From NCBI GenBank assembly GCA_026419785.1, contig JAODTK010005794.1, positions 1-64,000 on the forward strand: DNA of 64,000 nucleotides, in the 5' to 3' direction. The position numbers and the translations under genes were made by a program. The stretch is from Sclerodactyla briareus (taxonomy: Eukaryota > Echinodermata > Holothuroidea > Dendrochirotida > Sclerodactylidae). A model generated the notes under the pieces. The model made no database searches. It was not told the origin of the DNA and saw nothing but the letters and a program-made list of their open reading frames with translations. Position 1 is the first letter of the stretch, and every line of letters starts with the position of its first letter. This document shows, in pieces, positions 21,475 to 32,997 of this stretch.

Positions 21475-23110
21475 ATTTTCAGGGTAGCTTCGGGTTGGGT
21501 GATCACGATCTGATTAGATTTTGGGCACACAAGTCATAATGAATAAGATAATTAGTCCTATTTGAGGTAATTTATTGTTTAGGCTCGTGAGCAGATTACA
21601 GATGAACTGTAGGAGCTATGGGACTTGGTTTGGCACATAGATGCGGGATAAGGTATATGAATCTGATTAGAATTTAAGCGTAAAATCGGTCGTCATCAAA
21701 GGTCAATTCGGGGATCAAAACTAGTTTTTTTTGGCCGTACAGAGAAAAAAAAAACTACTCGAATGTCTGCCCGCGTTTGGGAGGTGCACCATTGTGATCC
21801 CTCGTTGACCTCCATCTTCGTGACCTTTTGACTCAATTTGACGGCTGTACCCATGTTTTTGGCGAATCCAACTTTTCGTGGCATTTCGGATCTCAAAGAT
21901 ACCCTCTGACGAAATGGACCATAATTTACCCGCATTTAAACCTTCGTGCGGTGAAGATTCGGAGGTCAGAAGTTTTTCATTCGAAATTAAGTGCAGTTTT
22001 TTATGTGTGTTATAGTGATTTGTCCTAGTGATTTTTAGAATCGGCAGGTCAAACTACCCCCCTGATAATGAGTCAACTGTTGAATTGATGTTGCTATTTT
22101 TAGAGTTACAGGGAAAGAAAATGAAAACTGTCAATTTTTTCTCAAAATTTTGATATGTGACAGAGCTCTGTGTCTGAATAGACGAAACAAACTCCCGCTT
22201 CTCGGGCACTCGGTTCCTCAAGTTACAAGGGGTCAAAGGTGGGTTTGGATACCATCTCGCAATAGCATCGGCAGTAATACTTGTGGATAAATGATGCTTG
22301 TAGGACTGCGTGATCTCATCGAGAGTAACATTTTTCCATAGAACTGACATGTCGTCAAAGGTCTTCAAGGTCCCCTTATGGAAAAGAAACTAATATTTTT
22401 TGAGACAACTTACAGTGACTTGCTTGGCATTGTTGAAATTTTAGGACAGGGTGTAACGTCGGTGGAAACATTTTTGCATAAAAACCAGGCATGTCATCCA
22501 AGGTCATTAATGGTCACTTATGGGCAAAAACTGCCAAATATTCCTGTCTCCTGCACAACTTCCAGTGACATTTCCTGATGTGGTTATATTTCAGGACATG
22601 GGGTAACCTTTTTATAAAAAAGGGTCACATCATCCAATTTAAAGGTCAAAAAACTAGTTTTTCAAAGGACATAACAGGGAAACCAGATGTCCTGCCGAGG
22701 TTGGGAGTGCGCCATTGTGATCCACTCGGTTACCCCCATCTGTTACCTTTGACCTCGGCTCATTGACCTTTACTTATGTTTTGGCCGAATCAAATTTTAG
22801 TGGCCATTTTTCCAGACTCACGGGTACCGTCTGATCGAATGGCCTAATTTGACCCCATGTGGACCTCATTGTGTAAAGATATCAGAGGTCGATTTTTTCA
22901 GGGTGGCATCGGGATTAGGTGAACATGATCGATTAATTTGGGAACAAAAGTCACTACTTAGGTAAAGGTACTTAGCTTATTATGTAATCTATTGTTCAGC
23001 TGTACCAAGATTACAGATGAACCGTAGGTGCTATGGTGACTTGGTTTGGCACATAGATGCGGGATAAGAATCTATGTACTGATAGATTTTCAGCGGTCAA
23101 ATATGGTAAA
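21475..23110 (+). repeat. AGGTCA-rich block with duplicated segments
   Basis: Segment A, containing GATTACAGATGAACTGTAGG and GACTTGGTTTGGCACATAGATGCGGGATAAG, occurs at 21475-21680 and 22895-23095. Segment B, containing GGGAGGTGCACCATTGTGATCC and GACCATAATTTACCC-like sequence, occurs at 21690-21990 and 22620-22890. A third sequence type, with GCAATAGCATCGGCAGT and GTCAAAGGTCTTCAAGG, at 22200-22540 resembles 62040-62300. No gene is seen. Confidence 0.65.
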
Positions 23111-23700
23111 TGAGCCGTCTAATTTGCCATATTTATGCAAAATTCATGTTCGTCGGATTTTTTCCATTGCCATCACCACTCATTTCTGTGAATAGAGCAT
23201 CCTGCGATATTCATGTATAATTGTATTATTCACATAGCGTGGAGGACACTGGAGGTCTCATGTGTCTATTTCGCATGGTGTTTCCCAAATTTCAAAGTTG
23301 GTTTTGATTTTCCTGAAGCATTCGATTAGTTCTAACTTAGTTTAGTCCCCCCAAATGTTAACATAACATTGACTGATCACTGGGGGTTATGCAGTGTGGA
23401 TAAATGGTTCCATTCATGCAAATGTTTAGGTTTTTGAATTCCCCTGAAATGATTAGTGTGGTCTAATAGGTGAAAATGAGCAAATGGGTCTGCTAGAAAG
23501 TTGAATTGGGTCAATTTGCACGAATTTAAGGCAATCTTATTCACATTCCGACAAAACTTATACTTCTTCACCTTCAGTATACATTGTCAATAATCAGCCT
23601 TACGAATTTGAAATTGATCACTGATTAGTAGGTGTTAAATGCTATAAAATACCAAAATCTTAACAACAACCGATTAATGCCTTGTAATTGTTTGCATGGT
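23111..23700. other. No gene recognised
   Basis: AT-rich sequence between repeat blocks, without protein-like frames or repeats that could be matched. Confidence 0.35.
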
Positions 23701-23759
23701 TACTATTAGATGGAAGCACTGATCGCGCACCAGGCGAGACCTGGGGACGATCGCCTTGT

Positions 23760-24400
23760 GTTCAAATGGTCTAGCTGCTCTCTTTCCACAGAATATAGGG
23801 ATATCATGAAATTGGTCAGTGTTAATCTTGACCAGTGATACATATTGTGTTCAGAGAATTTGAAGGTCAAAGGGTCATCTAGGGGGTCAATTTTGGCCAA
23901 CAAGGTCATTTGGGGAGGCAACATTCAATATGCTCTTCACCCCACATATTGACTTGGATGACATGATAGTTTGGTCAGTATTACACATTGACCAATGTAC
24001 ATACTATGCAGACATTTTGGGTCAAAGGTCAGTTCTCCTGGCCATTTTTTTCTCACGGTCAAGCGGCTCTCCTACAGTTCAAATCACATATGCCCCAACT
24101 CGGTCAGTATCATCGTTGACCTATGGTACATACTGTCAATCACTGCCTTCTAACTGTACTACTACTAAATGATAAGATGAATCATGAATTGTGGTTACTG
24201 TTACCATTGACCAATGGCAATATGGAGTTGGTCAGGAATTGATGTCATAGGGCCATCTAGGGGCCAATTTCAGCCACTTTGGTTTCAAAACGGTCAAGCA
24301 CTTCCTATTCCCTTTTATAGAACACTTGTGCAGCTTATCTTTCTACAGAATAGTTTTGGAGAATCTAGATTGGTACTTGACCTATTCAAGCCTGTTCTTT
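23760..24400 (+). repeat. AGGTCA-rich array, continuation
   Basis: Further degenerate units of the 146-bp family: GGTCATCTAGGGGGTCAATT near 23872, a truncated unit near 24020, and GCCATCTAGGGGCCAATTTC near 24250, with the linked TTGGTCAGTAT...CATTGACCA motif at 23815, 23965, 24095 and 24195. The copies are more diverged than those at 20.7 kb. Confidence 0.6.
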
Positions 24401-24580
24401 ACTGATGATACATATTATGTCGAGGATCATGTAAAGTATCTTTGAAACTTATGCGGTCGAGTTGTCGGTATCTAATGAGGAAAAGTTCGTATCCATAACT
24501 TAGTTGTTTATAAATTTCGTTTTTCCCATACATATGCCTACATAACCTATTAATAATAACCTCAAACTTTTCTCGCCATT

Positions 24581-24799
24581 ATGAATAACAAACCTTATGC
24601 ACAACATTTGTTTCTCATAAATAGTGAACCTGAGAAACACAGCCGATCCCTACTGAATATAGAACCTTATAACATTGAGCTGTCCACCAGTAATAGATAT
24701 GGTATTTCAATCAATAGTGAGACAATAGAGGAGCTCCAGGTTGATGTGAAGTTAAATACTGGTAGTTCCCCTCCATGTGATAACCCGGTAGAGGTTTAA
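24581..24799 (+). CDS. Small open frame with ATG, unknown
   Basis: A 72-codon frame starting at a real ATG with moderately protein-like composition (YAQHLFLINSEPEKHSRSLL; EELQVDVKLNTG). It lies between AGGTCA repeat fragments, has no recognisable domain or signal peptide, and no clear splice site. It could be a first exon, a fragment of an element, or chance. Confidence 0.2.
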   Translation: MNNKPYAQHLFLINSEPEKHSRSLLNIEPYNIELSTSNRYGISINSETIEELQVDVKLNTGSSPPCDNPVEV

Positions 24800-25019
24800 T
24801 CATGCCTGTAATGCGCTTGCTGAAGCAAGAAGTATGAAACACGAGACTATAATAGGGAATGGCTTTCCCACCTCCAAAGTAGGTAGCCTACCGCACATGC
24901 CTGAATTCAGGCTCCCATTTAACTTTTGTGATCTACTATCTGGCGTCTGCACAGAATTGATTCAACTTCACCCCTCCGGATGATAATTAAATTTGTCATT
25001 TCATCATACGAATGGATTG

Positions 25020-25340
25020 TTCCTGTATTTGAAGTCGAGGTCCTCCTATGTGTCATTAAGGTCATTTTTTAAAACGGACAAACGACTTCCACTCCCACAG
25101 AAAAGATTGGAAATAATCATAAAGTTATTCAGTATAATCATTGACCATTGTTACATATGGTTTTCTTCTTAAATTTGAGTGGACAGTCATTGGACTGGTC
25201 GATTGGACCTTTTGCATTGTTTGAAGGGTTGAAGTGTCTTCTATTTCTACAGAGTAACATTGGTGGATCTGAGAGTTTACCAGTGTTAGTGAGTTACTGT
25301 GGGTACCAATTGGTGGGGGAGGAGTGTTCATGAATTTATT
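25020..25340 (+). repeat. AGGTCA-type repeat fragment
   Basis: One or two very diverged units with GAAGTCGAGGTCCTCCTATG and AGTATAATCATTGACCATTG, which match the 146-bp family. It marks the right edge of the 20.6-25.4 kb block. Confidence 0.45.
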
Positions 25341-25689
25341 TAGGGTTGGCGGGGTCCCCTCAGCCATTTCTGTTTCGAGTCAGTTAAGTAACCTCTACCA
25401 GTATTCCCACTGGATACTTTTTAATTGTGGGTTTTTTTAAAACAAGAGTTCCAGAGGTCATCCATTGAACAACTTCCGTCCTCATCCTGGTCTTGATTCA
25501 TTTGACCAAAATTGAAAGAAACCTCACATCACACTCGTCTTCTCTGAATTGCTTCTTTCACAGATTGATTTACATATTCTGGTATGAGGCAATGTTATCA
25601 CAGTCGGACAACATTGACCTCATCATAGGGCTGAAGAATGATAGAATGGTATCAGTGACACTTTAACAACCAAAATAATCCGTCCGGGT

Positions 25690-25930
25690 TTCGCTTCCTC
25701 TAGGTTCCGAGAAATTGGTTGGGTTCTGGAGTACACTGATAGACCTTTCGGACGGGGACGTAAAATTGCAGGTCCAGGTTGAAATTGGTTACAACTCTGC
25801 CTCGATATAATCAGAGCACTAGTCGAGAAAATAAGGCGAGTCCAGCGCCGGTGCTCATCCACGATCAATACTGCCAGGGTAACTTGATGAGCCTCAGTTG
25901 GCTTCCCGAATCCGTAGAAAACCAAATCAG
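25690..25930 (+). repeat. Dispersed repeat family D1, copy 2
   Basis: Shares GGGGACGTAAAATTG, CTGCCTCGATATAATCAG, GCACTAGTCGAGAA, GATCAATACTGCCAGGG and TTGGCTTCCCGAA with 9840-10040, and the last part with 35255-35365. It ends close to the long G tract at 25961. Confidence 0.6.
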
Positions 25931-25960
25931 ACCATTAATCAATGGAGCATATTTTTGTGT

Positions 25961-25993
<33 letters not shown>

Positions 25994-26081
25994 GGGTGTG
26001 GGGGGGTTTTTTAAGAGGGGGGGGCGGGGGGGGTGGGGGGGGGGGAGGGGGGGGGGGGGGGGAATGGTGGGGGGCGGGGGG
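25961..26081. repeat. 121-bp G-dominated tract
   Basis: Almost uninterrupted G with a few T, A and C interruptions. The proline/glycine open frames over it are artefacts of the tract. Several runs of at least four G in series would permit G-quadruplex formation if the sequence is accurate. Confidence 0.8.
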
Positions 26082-26562
26082 TTCGTCTCCTTGCTCAATC
26101 ACTGGGGGTCTTTGGGCCCCTGCTGAGGTCCAGGGGCAGGCCGATCTTAATTCATGCAATCTAGAGGAAAATTACCAGTACCCCCCCACCCGCTTTTCCT
26201 GAGGAAAAAACCCTATAAGAATTTGAATTGAGGATGAAAATGGCATAAGAGTAAATACTCACTAGTAGGTTACGTCAGATCTCCGAACCGTTATGGAAGT
26301 AGGGGAGAATTAAGGAGATGTTGTGCCTCGGTACATGGGACCCGCAACTCAACCCTCTGTTTGGGTCCGCCGCCCGTCCCAGGTGCATGAGAGCCAAGCC
26401 ATTTGATACATTCTGGGGGCCAGAAAAAATGCCGTTGCTGACGGGTGTTTTGCGGTTCGCACTCTTACGGACCCTTGAATAACCTTGCAACTTGAAAACA
26501 GTAGGATTCATTCGTAACAAACACATAAGTAACTTACTACTGCGGCTAATTTGAAATCATGG

Positions 26563-26900
26563 TCAGAGGTTCGATGTTCCCGGGGTCGGCGGAGTACACG
26601 CGAGGGTTCCGATTTCAAGGGGTTCGAATTTTTCCGAGGTGGTTCGTTGTTTATCGGGGTTCGATGTTTCCCGTTTCGTATAAGTTTTAATGGCACCCGA
26701 ATTTACAGAGGTAGATGTCCCGGGGTCGATGCTCCGAGGGTTTCGATGTCCCGGAGTTCGAGTGTGTAGCATGGAAACCAGGGATTCCATCGCGCTCATA
26801 AATGTAGGAATAATTAAGTCTAAGGAAAACGAGAGAAACATTGGGGAAACCCAGGAATCATCGAAACCGCGGAACATCGACCATGGGAACAGACCAACAT
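26563..26900. repeat. GTTCGATG degenerate minisatellite with foldback
   Basis: At least six diverged copies of GGGGTTCGATGTCCCG occur on the plus strand between 26565 and 26765. Their reverse complement appears at 26840-26895 (GGGGAAACC, CATCGAAACCGCGGAACATCGACC). The arrangement forms an imperfect inverted repeat about 330 bp long. Open frames on both strands reflect the repeat. Confidence 0.55.
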
Positions 26901-28060
26901 GATTTCGTACCATCAGGCGCGTAAGCCAGCTTTCAGAGGTCAGCGGGGAAAGACGATTTCCCCGATTTCGGCATTTCTACCGGCTCTTCCCTCGGACTCG
27001 AGGAAGTGGTGAGCTCTAACTCCGTGGGGGAGACAAAAAACAGGCTCCCCTGTACCTTCATTACCCTCAGTGGGCCATTTTGTCCCACTTAATTCGCGTT
27101 ATTCAATTCATGCGCCGACGGTACTGGATTTTTCTTTTTATTATTCCACTATTTCTCATCATTTTCTCCCCTTCCCTCCTCCTTCATTTGCCCGTTTGAA
27201 GCCTTTGAATAACCGACTCCCTCTCGATATTTTGTCGGGGGGGGGGGGGGGGGTTGCCCGCCTTCGGCAAAACAGATGGCCGTATTCGCGCGTGTCGCGC
27301 GGTTTTCATAATACTGATATGGATAGGCCTATTTAAATTCACGCCCCATCGAGTTCGCGCGACATATAATTCCACTGCGGGAGTAGAGCGGCCATGCTAA
27401 GGTCGCATTTTCCTGGATGATGGGCATCCACTTGTCAAAAACGTGGGTGGGGGGGGGGGGGGGGACTTCCCCCTGGTCCCCCTCCCACCCTTGCTAGCTA
27501 CGGGCCTGAACTAACACCGACTCAATCCACCAATCGTTCCATGTGCCCCACGCCTGACAATGCGAGTTTCTCATCAATTCGGACTTTGTAAACATAACTT
27601 GGCGGTTTCTAGCCCAATTCTTGCGTTTTGGGGACATGGTTTGTGAAATTGTGACACGGAAGTCAATAGGCCCGTGATCCCGGATATCCGAGTTTTACGA
27701 CTCTGGACACCTTGCCCCCGCCTGTCGCGCTAGTTTTGCTGACCGTCCGGCCGGTTGCACCTCAGACATTCTTCTTTTTCACTTTTCCGTCGCTGAATTA
27801 ATGGCTAATTTGACAAATGTTGAAAGTGTTGATTCCAATTAATAGTGTCTGTTGTTAGCCATATTTGCGTGCCGTGACCGACTAGTTCATTGCGTGGAAC
27901 CAACCCGTTTGTGGATTTGACGGGTTATGGTTATTGTTTACTTGAATACGGGTTAGGGCGTAGCACTAGCAGTGCCCTGAGGTAGGCATAGGCCTATGTT
28001 ATTTCCGTTTAATAATAATCTGACTGAACAGAGTCGGTCACACAATTACAAGGTTAACTA
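26901..28060. other. No gene recognised; G tracts
   Basis: Contains G tracts at 27237-27253 and 27449-27464; the latter has flanking sequence (AAAAACGTGGG...ACTTCCCCCTGG) like the G/C-run elements. The remainder, including a moderately GC-rich part at 27640-27780, shows no protein-like frame with splice signals. Confidence 0.35.
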
Positions 28061-28063
28061 CTC

Positions 28064-28210
28064 CAGGGCGTAGATTTTTGTTTTGAAGTGGGGGGATGAT
28101 TTGCTAGATGAGTATCTAAGGAGCGCCACCTAGGTCGGCGCGAGCGGTCACAAGAAAATTTCTGCTCTCACAACCTCCCAGACCGCCCGGAACGGCACTT
28201 TTGGTTTTCA
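28064..28210 (+). mobile_element. Fragment related to the 17.8-kb foldback element
   Basis: Begins CCAGGGCGTAG, then AAGTGGGGGGATG, GGAGCGCCACCTAGGTCGGC, GAAAATTTCTGC and CCGGAACGGCACTTTTGG, in the same order as one arm of the element at 17835-18492. No opposite arm is seen, so it is a solo end or an eroded copy. Confidence 0.55.
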
Positions 28211-29500
28211 TCACCTGTGTTCACTCAGCCTTCAAGAATGAAAATTAATATTTCTACGATTTATGAATTGCTAAGAGATTGTTTTCATCTTAGGAAAGCT
28301 AATAACATTTGATCAGTTAAAATGACTCAAGAACTAACTATGTAAGACAACAAACTTTATGTTAATGAGGGCAGCCCCCCCACCCCCCCCTTCACCGACA
28401 GTCCTCACAAGCAAATAATCCCTCAAATAAGTGATTGTTACGTCAAGTTACATGCTCATGGAACTGTGTGGACTCCAGTGGAGGGGAGCTCCTCTGGAAG
28501 AGGTTGTGGAAAACATCCCTTTGCCGCCACGAGCGAAGTTGTTCCGGAACAACTTTCCACTGCCTCTCCTTCCTGGTGTTGTTTTGCTAGAAAAAACAAT
28601 CAAGATCTTAGCATCACGCATAATTGTTGTGTGAATTATGTTATCCTCAATATTTGAGATGATATTAGACTATCATATACCCACATTACCACAATGCCAC
28701 ATGCTTTCTAGAGTCAGTACAGTTTCGTTCAAAATCTCATACCCGTTCTATTTCCCATCACATGGCAACAGCGATGTGAATGAGAATTACTACCGGTATT
28801 CAAAAGTTTGCCAATATGAATATGCAGATAACCGACCCCAGGAATCAAGTTTTGGATAATACACTTAGAGTGGAAATTTAAATTAATTCCATTTTCCATG
28901 GATTGTAGGTTGAAGATATCTTGGTGGTCCCTACTCGAAAACATTGATCGGTGGAATTGTTAGGCAAATTCCGTGAGGAAAATTGAAAGAATTGTGGAAA
29001 CCATGAAAGAATCATTCCACAGTTTTGAATGGGTCATTCTCAGCATCCATACACAATAAAATGTGCAATTTCCCACGTGCTTAACTTTCAGAATATTCAA
29101 TGTCAATGTGTTCTACTCAGTTAAATGATAATAATCAACATTGTATTTCGTGTGGGACCATCGGAAATTCTATGTTTGGGACAAGAAAGAAAATCGCCGC
29201 AATTAAGTGGTAATTTTCCTTCCAGTTTGGGTGAATCGACTGTCTCCACATACCATCTCATATCCCGAAAACAAGCGAGACACGTGTGAAATCGTAAAAT
29301 TCGGTATCGAATGGCGGGTTATAGAAGCGCCGCCGTACCAAGTTGTAGGCTAATTAATGGCAGGGCCCTTGACTCTCCCGTTGTGGTTTATTCATCTATA
29401 ATTAACAGAATGTTAAAGTTGTGAATACTGTTCGATATTCCCCTGGCCCATAGTTTTGTGATATAACTTCAATTTTTTTTTCGATAATTTTCGACCATTC
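28211..29500. other. No gene recognised
   Basis: AT-rich sequence. Two overlapping open frames at 28431-28657 were considered; they lack splice signals and homology that could be recognised. Otherwise nothing distinctive. Confidence 0.35.
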
Positions 29501-29505
29501 ATCAG

Positions 29506-29615
29506 TTGATGAAGTGGATGAATCTCAACATGAGACAGTTGGCGGACTTGAGAATTGGCTAATTGATGAAACTGGGAATATCATTGTCAAAATAATTATT
29601 GGGACTGACAAAACT
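29506..29615 (+). CDS. Exon-like segment running into a G/C-run element
   Basis: Acceptor-like CGACCATTCATCAG ends at 29505. The following frame reads DEVDESQHETVGGLENWLID, then ETGNIIVKIIIGTDKTG, acidic and protein-like for 36 residues. It then enters the G/C-run element at 29616, and no donor lies before it. Either an exon was disrupted by insertion or this is part of the element. The protein is unknown. Confidence 0.3.
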
Positions 29616-29707
29616 GGGGGGGATGTTTGTACAGGCCCAATCCCCCCCTACCTCAAAAGTGGTGGGGGATACATCCCCCCATCCCACCCGCGATTTACGC
29701 CCCGTGG
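29616..29707. mobile_element. G/C-run inverted element fragment
   Basis: G run, GATGTTTGT, C run, CTCAAAAGTGGTGGGGGATACATCCCCCC, then TTTACGCCCCGTGG. The end resembles the reverse of the CAGGGGCGTAG-type terminus at 28064. About 92 bp; probably a small internally deleted copy. Confidence 0.5.
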
Positions 29708-29879
29708 TTAATCACTGTTGTACGCGGTAAATAGCTCAATTTCCGTAATTAATTTTACTTACTCATGGATAGCATAGCAAGCCTCTACTAATCAAGTTAC
29801 AACAGTTATAGCCCTCGTTGAGGAGTTTGTTGCAAGAACATACAGGTCAGATACGAAATAAGTTTTGAAATTCAGTGAG

Positions 29880-30125
29880 ATGTTGTTGAGTCATTGAAAG
29901 TCGTGGACCATTTTTCATGAAGGGATGTTGTCTTTGTCCACTTTCTAACAGCTGTTGCTGTGTGCTATTGGATCTTCTTTTGAATGTTCAGTTAAAATTC
30001 AAGAAGGTGCGCAATGTCATAAGAGAAGGTCATGGAAATCCTTTATTTGGTGTTGAAGAAAAGTCATGGGAAAAGTAATGGAAATTGCATTGCCCAGAAA
30101 CTGCAGGAACCCTGCTTGCAGACCA
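29880..30125 (+). repeat. Dispersed repeat family D2, copy 1
   Basis: Shares with 36895-37185 the stretch AGAGAAGGTCATGGAAATCC TTTATTTGGT without mismatch, and around it AACAGCTGTT, AAGTCATGG and CCCAGAAACTGCAG in the same order. The repeated TCATGGAAA motif suggests internal short repeats. No coding potential is seen. Confidence 0.6.
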
Positions 30126-30535
30126 AAGTCGTACATGTTTGTATAATATTTTTGTACTGTGTATGCTGCAAAATATTGCATAGCCTAGGTAGCTAGGCTA
30201 CAAAAAAAAACTGATAATTGCGGATTTACTGATGTGTCGTAGTGTTTCAGCTAGTAGGCTAGGCCTATGCCAACTTAGGAATGATAGGGATGAGAAGGAT
30301 TTACAGAAATGCCCAAAGTTGCATTTCCTTTGTATAGAGCTCGGCTGATTCCACCACTCAGTGACATAGTTGCATGATATTTTGTGTTGTACGTCATTTC
30401 TGCATATCAATTTTCATGTGTAGCCTTCATTGCATGAAATGATTCTGAGTCATGAATTACCCACCATTTTTTTTTTGTGACCTTTATACTTTTAGTGAAT
30501 TACCATTTACCAAGCCCTTTCTTATCATGTTTTAG

Positions 30536-30644
30536 TTTAGGTTCAGCAAAGAGTTCAATTCCCGCAGGATGGAATCAGCTCCAGAAAGTGACTTAAACAA
30601 AGAGGATCTAGCCAAGCAAGCAGAAGGATCTGGTGACATGGAAA
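30536..30644 (+). CDS. Candidate exon, unknown protein
   Basis: A good acceptor (CTTATCATGTTTTAG) ends at 30535 and a possible donor (GTACAT) begins at 30645. The open frame reads FRFSKEFNSRRMESAPESDL, then NKEDLAKQAEGSGDME. The polar, charged composition is typical of exons and unlike translated noncoding DNA nearby. Without the donor the frame would stop at 30650. The 181-codon minus-strand frame over the same DNA (30532-31077) has less natural composition and is regarded as a shadow. It may belong with the plus-strand candidates at 32161 and 33863, but phases cannot be joined with certainty. Confidence 0.35.
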
Positions 30645-32160
30645 GTACATAAATCTGGGAAAAGAGGCTAGGTACGATCAGGGGACTTAGCTGGGGAGGG
30701 TGGTGTGGGGGTTGTCTCACCTCCTCCCCGTTTGTCCAAAAGGATGACATAATTTCAGGACAACAATGCAGAAATTCTTGGAGAAGGCTAGATCGGGTGT
30801 TAATTGCCCAAACATGAAGTTCCCATATGACTTTTCCAACTAAGACAAATACGATCATTTTTTCCGAAATTTTTAATTGAATTGCAACACTTCGGAACAT
30901 GATAGGACAGATTAATATGGGTCGTTTCGGCATCAATTTTTTTTCGCTCCACGCCGAGAGTGTTTGCAATTCAAATGTGCCGGGGTGTGTTGGTAGACTA
31001 TCACCAGTTGGTACATGATCCAAAAACACATGGCAAACTAAGAACAAAGCTTTGCTTATGAGGGTTCTCTGTGACATATGCTATTCATGTGATTAATCTT
31101 TTGGGTGCCAAGGAGAGCCTGAATAGGCTCTGTGATGGCACTCTCACCCCAATCTCTGGATTCAGTACTAAACGGTCCCCAGACAACAGAACACAGGGAT
31201 TCATCCAATAGATGGATCAGGTACATGTATACATGTACACAGAAGTTCTGGTTGAGAGAAAAATGCTAGAACATAGTTGGGTTTCTCCATCAATCAGTGG
31301 GCCAGTCAGTTCCAGAATTTAATCTACCGGTTATGATGTCTTCATGGGGGAATTTTCCGATTTCAACATGCACAATTCATTATTATAGTTTGTTGTAACT
31401 ATTTACTACAAATTAAAATCAAGCACAGTAATTGTTCCTCTAATGTATGGAATAACTCAGGTGTTTCCCCGGGCAAGTTAATGAATTTTTCCAGAGACTG
31501 TGATAACCGACCTCAGCTTTGTTGGAATCTATGATTTTCACACGCTTCCTGTCCACAGCAGCTGTATCAGGCCCTAAGGTTGGCACAATGCCTATCTCTC
31601 CATTTGGAGGACTGCCCCTCCTGTAATTTGTGTGGTGTGTGTGGTGTGGGACCCTCAGAGCACCAATGATCCTCTCAAATTTTGGGAAGGATATGCCCTC
31701 CTGTTACTGGTTATTCTTTCATTGGGAGGGAATTTAATGTTCTGGGGGAAGCACTTTATCCCTCCATCTAGTTCAGCCTCAACTCTGCCTCTAGATTGAT
31801 TTCATATTTGAATTTGTAGTCTCTCTCCCCCTTGGGGTGGGGGGGGTGCATACCAACGCTACTCTGAGTCTGTCCCACAATTTGTATCCCTGTGGGACTT
31901 AGATTTTTTGGTAATTTTAATGTAGAATCCACAACAGTTCCCTTTATTTTGAATCCTGAATGAATGTACCGACTTCTTGACTCCTTCGAAACAACAACAA
32001 TGACATGGCGCTTTGCAGGAGACGACAATGCACCTTTAAGTGATACTTGCTAGAGATGTAGTCGAGGCCGGCCTCGGCCTTGAAGTTAGTCAGCCTCGCT
32101 TGTTTTGGCCCTTAAGACGTAAACACAACAAAATTCAACAGACTGATCTTGCCATTTCAG
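30645..32160. other. Putative intron or intergenic
   Basis: No strong exon is seen. A weak possibility is a frame after TCCTGTCCACAG at 31559 (QLYQALRLAQCLSLHLEDCP), which ends at a TGA about 108 bp later and contains a CPSC pair; evidence is too thin to call it. Confidence 0.3.
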
Positions 32161-32321
32161 GATGCAAAGGACCATCTAATGCTGGTGTAACATCAGAGAA
32201 TCCGAGCTCATCAGGTCCATCAAAAAACACTTGGTTGTCAAAAACAAGGTCCCAGCAGCAATGGTTGCCGGCAGTTCTCCAACTTCCAGAGAATTTAAAT
32301 GAGCAGGCTCATGCCTCATGA
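32161..32321 (+). CDS. Candidate terminal exon, unknown protein
   Basis: A consensus acceptor (GATCTTGCCATTTCAG) ends at 32160. The frame beginning CKGPSNAGVTSENPSSSGPS, then KNTWLSKTRSQQQWLPAVLQ, continues to TGA at 32319-32321. It is serine- and glutamine-rich, like a disordered tail. An alternative frame (HLVVKNKVPAAMVAGSSPTS) becomes open after one base shift and is equally protein-like, so a single-base error inside the exon is possible. No family is recognised. Confidence 0.35.
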
Positions 32322-32997
32322 TGAAGTGAATTGCCAAACGTAAACGAGACCAGCAGTATTGGGAGACTTCAAGAAAGCTGGTGGGAAATACGGTTATGGA
32401 CAGTCAGGACCAAAGCTTCTGTTCATTAGCTCAGATGCTTAATTGATGAGGTTGCCCACATCCAGAATGAGATCAGTCGGTACTCAGCAACTTTGAGGAA
32501 GATCTAGGGTGTTCGGAATTGAGGTCCTCAATATTTACTTACACATATAAGTAAGATGGTTATGTAACAGTGGGTGTAACGACCACAGCACATACATGCT
32601 GCATCATTCCTTAATTAATTCCTTTGACCATGCTTACAAAAAAGCTTGCCACTTGGATGCATTTCTTCCCCTGAGGGTACAGAACCTTCCCTTTCTTTCA
32701 TGAAAAATTTTATTCTTGGCACTTGTGATGTAAATACATATCAACCGGCTGTGTGAAGAAGGTTCATAATGATGATATGTTTTAGATTTTCATAACGCCT
32801 TAAATATGGTACCCCTTCAAAGCGCCTCCTCACGATTGGTATACTCTGCTCTGCTTTTTTACAACAACTTTCACATCCCACCTATATATTATATATGCTC
32901 GCATCTCAAACACGGCGTTTACGTCTTTGAGAGACTCCAATAGTGCAGCCACGTACAGTGCAGCCTACTATACACGTTTTACTCACAATGTACCCAT

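Noticed and set aside
25779..26202. Glycine- or proline-rich frames
   Set aside because: They are translations of the long G tract.
28431..28657. Overlapping frames with CGKHPFAATSEV
   Set aside because: Protein-like in parts, but no splice signals and no recognised family.
30532..31077. 181-codon minus-strand open frame
   Set aside because: About one frame of this length is expected by chance in 64 kb. It overlaps a better plus-strand exon candidate and has no motif.
31560..31667. Short frame with a CPSC pair after an acceptor-like site
   Set aside because: Too short, no donor, and half of it is a GTGTG repeat.
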